Shown: piece after piece, positions 58,259 to 64,000 of the stretch | Numbering within the stretch: the stretch's first letter is position 1 | How the letters are laid out: each line of letters starts with the position of its first letter | NCBI GenBank assembly: GCA_964017155.1 | Contig: OZ024861.1 | Coordinates: 29,817,777-29,881,776 of the forward strand | Source: Oasisia sp. SBJ-2009 | Lineage: Eukaryota; Annelida; Polychaeta; Sabellida; Siboglinidae | Direction: 5' to 3' | Length of the DNA stretch: 64,000 nucleotides | Notes under the pieces: generated by a model | Told to the model about the DNA's origin: nothing | Database searches by the model: none | The model's input: the letters and a program-made list of their open reading frames with translations, nothing else | Program-made: the position numbers and the translations under genes

Positions 58259-58852
58259 TAGTCTCGCTTAACCGACTGTCGGTCGGCTGCGGAACTACGC
58301 CGAGAAGACAGTCTGGCTACATTAACGGCTTTTGTTTGGGTAGCAGCCGTGATCTATAAAATGCTGCCACCTCACGGACACTGCCGTAATATATATTTTA
58401 TAAACAACTGCAAATTTGTATTTCCATTTATTTTGTGTTAATATAAGTTTAATTTTTAATAGTTTTTATAATACAGCATCATTTGATCAAAAGGTTTCCT
58501 TATTTAATTTGTATGCTATCCGTGTCGGGCTAAGCATTGCTGCCACCTCACGGATACTGGTTAATCCTGCCGTAATTCTTATTTTATAAACAACGATAAA
58601 TTTGAATTTACTTACTTTTGTGTTAATATAAGTTCAATGGTGAATACTTTTCATATGATATTATTATCTTGTAAAACTATATCGTTATTTAAATTTTTAT
58701 TTCATAGTTGGCCTGAGAGCCAATCAGCGTCTCTACCCTAATCTGGGGTAAGGCTGCCCGGATGTATAAACTTAAGCCCATATACTGTCCCAGGCGGAGT
58801 TGAGGGGGCTTAAAAGTACTGCCACCTCACGGAGTCTGGGTAACCGAGGCTA
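58259..58852. mobile_element. TAGTCTCG...CGAGGCTA element, copy 3, perfect 9-bp TSD
   Basis: 594 bp, same orientation as copy 2 and over 90% similar by eye, flanked by GCATAAGCT at 58250-58258 and 58853-58861. It lies only 30 bases from copy 2's target duplication. The separate perfect TSD shows an independent insertion, not a tandem duplication. Confidence 0.93.
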
Positions 58853-59138
58853 GCATAAGCTTAGCCTTAGGTTTTATCGTCTAGTCGGCATTCCTACCAC
58901 ATATGTATAACAGACAGTTACACTATTAATCTCGATCGTTGTGGTCAGGCAACACTAGACTCACTGCTCTCGCCTTTTCCTTATTTTGTAGACACCCTCG
59001 ATCACGCTGAATGACAAAAATGCAAGCGGGATTAACAAATCGTTTTTCGTAAGGGAATTCGCTGAAACTTGAAAGCACGACCATATTCGAGATAAGAATT
59101 TGTCTAGTGAATGAATAGATCAAATGCATTATAACATC

Positions 59139-59141
<3 letters not shown>

Positions 59142-59213
<72 letters not shown>
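59142..59213. repeat. (TA)n microsatellite
   Basis: About 35 TA units in the SEC63-ABCC intergenic region. Confidence 0.98.
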
Positions 59214-59216
<3 letters not shown>

Positions 59217-59539
59217 CGCTACGGATTTATATAAAGTGTAATGAAACCCTATTCATGTTGAAGCATACTGTTTTAAGGCATATGTTCCAAGCAGAAAACT
59301 GCTGATATTTTATCTTTCTTTGAGCCTTTACTGCTCATCTCAGTCTTTATTTATCTACACATTATTGCATATATGTAAATAGTATAATGCTTAGCTACAG
59401 TGTTATTCATTTATTTTAATGAAGTATAATTAACTGACTGTTTTTATAAGTATATAATATATCTGATTTTATGTTTTATATTTAATGTGCGTACAGGGCC
59501 ATATAGCTGCTACGTCGAAGAATGTTTAGGTTTTAGTCT

Positions 59540-59611
59540 TGTACAGCGCTTTGAGCATTTTATTGGAAATTGCGATTTATAAAATAAATATTATTATTAT
59601 TATTATTAAAT
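59540..59611 (+). repeat. LINE/SINE 3' tail with (TTA)n
   Basis: TTGTACAGCGCTTTGAGCAT ... GCGATTTATAAAATAAATA then TTATTATTATTATTA, the typical 3' end of a CR1-like LINE or of a SINE using it. No body recognised upstream. Confidence 0.6.
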
Positions 59612-60420
59612 GTGCAGCCGGGGGCAATTGTTTGCGCAGCAGGGCTTGTCAGTTCGGTAATAAATTTCACCTGGTGCGATTAAGGTTGCGATTAAGAAGA
59701 CCGACTCTCTCTAAATTACTAACACAATTTTTTAAAACAAATATACATATAAATTGAATGTAAATTTATATACATGTAATTGTAACTTGCAAATATCAAA
59801 ATACACCATGGTATTTCAGTCTGGAATTACATGATTGGACGCGCCTAGTCGGCTGCATGTATACGTCACTCTTGATATTTCACAGTTTTTAGTATTTAGT
59901 TAGTAGGCCTATTTACAGCGACGCTCATTTTCACTACATGTACATGCATACCCCTGCGAGGATCGTGTCAAGCCAGGTCTTTAGATATGAGGAAATAAGT
60001 TTTCGGCGGCTATCTTGGTAATGGCTGCCAATGCCTTCCTGGGCGAAATCTGAGATGGCCATATATCCAAATATTATTTATATGTCCTAGCTACGTTTGT
60101 GCCAAATTTCATGCTTTTATAATAATGAGCACAATACGGCAATATTTTGTCGCATATCGGCTGGGCGGACGGACGAACGAACAGACAATTTTTGAATTGG
60201 TTTAGTGTAGATTTAAGGTCAGCATTAATTTATCATATTCGTTTAGAGAGACGAGTATGTGGAACTGGTCCACGCGATACCACCGCCTCGGTCCGCTCGT
60301 ATCTATCCCATCGGACACCGGATGATGTGACGACACATCCGGCCGTACAGAATTAAAATGTTCTAGTTATATTTTATGCAGTGTTCAGCAACGTTCAGTC
60401 GTTTGTGTACATTCTTATGG

Positions 60421-60765
60421 CATGGCACGGCACGGCACGGCACGGCACGGCACGGCACGGCACGGCACGGCACGGCACGGCACGGCACGGCACGGCACGG
60501 CACGGCACGGCACGGCACGGCACGGCACGGCACGGCACGGCACGGCACGGCACGGCACGGCACGGCACGGCACGGCACGGCACGGCACGGCACGGCACGG
60601 CACGGCACGGCACGGCACGGCACGGCACGGCACGGCACGGCACGGCACGGCACGGCACGGCACGGCACGGCACGGCACGGCACGGCACGGCACGGCACGG
60701 CACGGCACGGCACGGCACGGCACGGCACGGCACGGCACGGCACGGCACGGCACGGCACGGCACGG
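60421..60765. repeat. (GGCAC)n pentanucleotide array, about 69 copies
   Basis: Near-perfect 5-bp units. Open frames on both strands (RHGTA and AVPCR periods) arise because the pentamer has no stop codon in any frame. No coding evidence beyond that. Confidence 0.98.
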
Positions 60766-60769
60766 TTTC

Positions 60770-62350
60770 ATTCATCTAGTCAACCCTATTCGAAACATTA
60801 TTGCCTGGTCGACCATTCTATGCACTGACGGTGGTCAATGCCAGGGTGCTTTTAATACTCAATGATTCTTTAATGTCGCAAATTCAGACGGGACCGAGAT
60901 TTATCTCCTAGTCACGAGGTAGAAATGCAAACAACTGCAGACATATACATATTCTTTATCTTTCTGTGTCTGTCTCTTTGTTTTTCCGTCTCCCTCTCCG
61001 CGTCCGTCTCCGTCTCTCTCTAGTCCCCAAATGTCATGTGATCATTTGGCTTATTTTACCAACACTTTTATCCAGTAGTCATGCATGCACTGCATTCGCG
61101 TTTTGTATTTTTATGTTCTTTTATGCGTTTCGTCGTTTATTCTTATCTATGCTGCGTCACCCTATTGAATTCGACCCTGTGCTGTGTGGTCAAGCGCAGC
61201 ATCTGACTATTCAAACCAAAATTAATGCTGTTGGACTGGTGATCAATTAGTTGTGCATGGAAGGCATGGACATGAGTTAATATTATTCACTATTGTGGTT
61301 ATGATAAATACAATCTGTATATACACACCGGGAGCAATAAATAACAGGCTTTGCAAACAGACGTACACAGAAACGGGGGGTGTAAATTGTCTTTGTTTCG
61401 GCCATTATTCCTAACATAGTTAATAAAAACGAACCACGTTCAACAGCAATCAACAAAATAGAACAACAGTTTTATTACGTTGCTTTCAGTATTCGTTCTG
61501 AAAAAAAGCATCGTATTTCCAATCAGATGATTAACATATGACTAAGAGATGATTGACATATGATTGACACATAACTGACAGATGATTGACCAATAGTCGA
61601 CCTCATTTATTGGTTTCTTGTAACAAATTCTATTCAGATTCTGAGTTACGCTTTGATACAAAAGTCTAATTGATATTTGTCCAGATCATGCATCAGGCAC
61701 ACGTAACATATGTTACAAGATAGACGGAAGATGGTTAATTGTTTCACCTTAACATGCCTTTTCTGTTTCTGTTTAATAAACTAAGATAACATACATGTAT
61801 TAAAGACTGGTGAACTCGGAAGAGTACACATTAAAATTTACGACATAGGGCATTCAATAAAATGGCAGTGTCCATGCAATTTGAATTCACAACAACGTTG
61901 GTGGGAAATTTACTTACATCTAACGTATCATTAGTCGATAAATCAACCAATATCATGAAAGTTGGGTCGGTTAATGAAATATCGACGGGAAGAGGCAAAT
62001 TGGCACAGAAGAAGGACACAACGACAGGTGATCAGATGATTAATGTAGTTCCTTTATTCAAAACATTGACTACATTATACCAAATACATACGTAAATTTG
62101 TGTCTATACACAATGTTTGAATGGGCAAACAGGAAGTCGTTAACTTTTTGTAAGTTTACCCAAGGCATTGTTATTAAGGTAAACGTGTAATATAGTTGCC
62201 ACACGTGCACTTTTCTACATATTGGAATCGATCGATACATGTTATCATAATTTTTCTTTTATAAATGAGCAGTTAACATTATATAAAAATAGCATATTTC
62301 AGTACGATAACAATCACATTTCTTCGGTAACATATTTGTAAAATAGACGT
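60770..62350. other. Intergenic DNA, no supported gene
   Basis: A TCTCCGTCTC-type pyrimidine stretch near 60985-61020 and several TGATTGACATATGA-type short repeats at 61525-61590. A 77-codon plus-strand frame at 61862-62095 overlaps a 62-codon minus-strand one; neither shows a known motif. Confidence 0.5.
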
Positions 62351-62379
62351 TTTTTGAAATTAGATTTTAATGCATTTAT

Positions 62380-63640
62380 AGTATTTATGTTTTGTGAGTG
62401 TCGTTACTCAGAAAAATCCACAATCGCACACCGTATACGCATAGATTCATCGATCTTAATGTGGAATGAACACGTATTCTTTGTAGATCGTAACAGGCTC
62501 TTAGTGAATACGTCGTTTCCCGTTTATCAACGATACGCTGAATGTTTGATGGCAAACAGCTATAGTAAGCTTTGTACATAAACAATACTGTTTGTAATTC
62601 AATAATATCTAGAAATGGCACCATACATAACGCGAAATAATTATTTTGCAACAAGACTACACCATTAATATTTGTTAGATATGTATTACCCCAATATGGC
62701 AACAACAGTGAACAATATAGAATATGCATACTACTCCTGTTAAGCAGATGACTATATCTACATATTATACCTATACTTTTAGACAGCTTTGATTTTACAT
62801 ACGTAATATGATAATTCCAGTTAAGTAAGTCATCAACATACATTCCCAAGAACTTTACAACTCTTACTCTTTCAATATTAACATTCCGTATATGTATAAC
62901 AACATCTCTACTGAGCATACGCTTTCCAAATAATATGTAATTTGTTTTATATATGTTTAGTATTACCCTGTTGACTGCAAACCAAGTAGACATCTTGTCC
63001 TATGCATTACAAATATTATCACTTAATTGTCTGATATCACTGTCAGCACAAAATGTTTTCATGTCGTCTGCCAATAGTATATATTTTACAAGTTTAGATA
63101 TGTTGCACATATCTTTCACGTAAATAATAAATAGCTTGGGTCTTAAAATAGAACCTTGGGGCACACCACACGATACACTGCGTACATCAGACTTGCAAGT
63201 GTCAATTGGCACAAATTGTTTTCTGTTGGCTAGATAACTAGTTATCCATTTACACGCAACACCGCTGATACCAAGAAATTCAATTTTTACATAATAATTT
63301 GTGATCAACCGTGTAGAACGCTTTTTAAAAATCTATGAAGACACCTACAACATACATTTTTGCATTTATAGATTGGCTTATTCCATTAATACAATCTACT
63401 AATGCATGACATGTTGACATATCTAGACGAAATCCGCATTGACTTGGGCTTAACAATTTGTGTTTAGTAATAACAATATATAAGCGAGAATAGAGAAATG
63501 TAGTTATGGAAAATTTCAAATGTGAAGACGAGAGACACTCCAGGTTCTTAAAGAACAAGGGGTGACGTGGTAACATAGCCGTAACAAGGAAGCACTGAGG
63601 TTGTGGAACCGTGATGTTGAACACGCATGACGAGAACTGA
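62380..63640 (-). pseudogene. Decayed LINE ORF2 reverse transcriptase (CR1/Jockey-like)
   Basis: Three consecutive minus-strand pieces line up as one RT domain: 63624-63325 (QCGFRLDMSTCHALVDCING, ending VVGVFIDF), 63308-63000 (SVSCGVPQGSILRPKLFIIY and ILLADDMKTFC) and 62993-62385 (WFAVNRVILNIYKTNYILFG, VKFLGMYVDDLLNWNYH). A frameshift separates the first two (FIDF / KAFYTVDH) and a stop codon the last two. The usual (F/Y)ADD is LADD. Dead element just downstream of the ABCC gene's 3' end. Confidence 0.9.
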
Positions 63641-63727
63641 TGGAGACGTTAAAACGTATAGAATGGAAGAAGCGAGTCACGACGAACATTCAAACAAAAA
63701 CATCGGGAACATAACATCGAAATAAAA

Positions 63728-63760
63728 GGTAAGTTCTTGTATAGCTCAATGTCCAGGACT
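63728..63760 (-). mobile_element. SINE 3'-end fragment in ABCC 3' flank
   Basis: GGTAAGTTCTTGTATAGCTC matches the tail of the SINE family. It lies 24 bases past the ABCC stop codon, so it is probably part of that gene's 3'UTR. Confidence 0.55.
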
Positions 63761-63783
63761 TGGTACTGCTGAAGCTGTTGTGG

Positions 63784-63895
63784 TCAGACAAGACCCGTTT
63801 GTTTGGCCATGCCATAGAACATACTTTCTCTGTTCCTCAGTAGCGCCTCTGGACTGTCAAGTTCCTTGACTGTTCCTTCATCGAGGACCAATACC
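63784..63895 (-). CDS. ABCC/MRP-type transporter, last coding exon
   Basis: ABCC proteins are ATP-driven exporters of conjugates. After the acceptor CCCACTGCCAG the exon reads VLVLDEGTVKELDSPEALLR NRESMFYGMAKQTGLV and a stop (TGA at 63786-63784). The VLDEGTV.E.DSP..LL.....FY.MAK..GLV ending is the NBD2 C-terminus of the MRP1/ABCC family (compare the MAKDAGLV end of human ABCC1). The rest of the gene lies to the right of the window. The paralogue cannot be told from 36 residues. Confidence 0.85.
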
Positions 63896-64000
63896 CTGGC
63901 AGTGGGAAAACAAACAAAATACATCGTCTACAACCATGGAGCAAAGTCGTTAACGGTTGGTCTTTTCGTGATGATTTATAGAAAGATCATAACTATGTAT

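Noticed and set aside
60363..60865. Six open frames of 118-150 codons (RHGTA, AVPCR)
   Set aside because: A pure 5-bp repeat with no stop in any frame; no start context or flanking coding signal.
61862..62095. 77-codon plus-strand frame and opposing 62-codon minus-strand frame
   Set aside because: No motif, splice-site support or similarity that I recognise; the lengths are within background for AT-rich DNA.

Overview
The window is eukaryotic nuclear DNA from an animal, most likely a marine invertebrate. A lophotrochozoan such as a mollusc is my guess, but the sequence does not prove it. It carries conserved multi-exon genes with GT-AG introns of about 0.3 to 3.6 kb. The introns are packed with minisatellites, terminal-inverted-repeat (TIR) elements, tRNA-derived SINEs and LINE fragments. 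There are no operons, CRISPR arrays or rRNA genes.

Layout. (1) 29-23601, minus strand: 5' part of MDN1 (midasin), 21 exons, about 972 residues, covering the N-terminal domain, all of AAA1 and most of AAA2; the gene runs off the left edge. (2) 23602-25561: head-to-head intergenic region. (3) 25562-31509, plus strand: complete IST1 (ESCRT-III factor), 4 exons, 317 aa. (4) about 33550-33650: facing poly(A) signals of IST1 and SEC63. (5) 35733-57476, minus strand: complete SEC63 (ER translocation J-protein), 19 exons, 783 aa. (6) 57477-63783: intergenic DNA with two target-site-duplicated inverted-repeat elements, a (TA)n tract, a (GGCAC)n array and a decayed LINE reverse transcriptase. (7) 63784-63895, minus strand: last coding exon of an ABCC/MRP-type ABC transporter.

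The exon models rest on phase-consistent GT-AG joins (every exon length agrees with the phase of its neighbours) and on colinear similarity to the families as I remember them; no alignment was run. The genes are housekeeping neighbours, not a pathway: midasin acts in 60S ribosome maturation, IST1 in membrane scission, SEC63 in ER protein import, and ABCC proteins in export.

The outstanding feature is recurrent tandem duplication of short segments that span exon-intron boundaries. At least seven boundaries (MDN1 exon 5 donor, exon 11 donor, exon 18 acceptor; SEC63 exon 8 acceptor, exon 15 donor, exon 16 donor, exon 17 acceptor), and probably an eighth (SEC63 exon 12 donor), have copies of the exon edge plus its splice site reiterated inside the adjoining intron. 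SEC63 intron 16 (37911-39895) is built entirely of two such arrays meeting head-on: six intact decoy donors, a remnant, and roughly 25-30 decoy acceptors. Several other introns have minisatellites that start directly at the splice acceptor.
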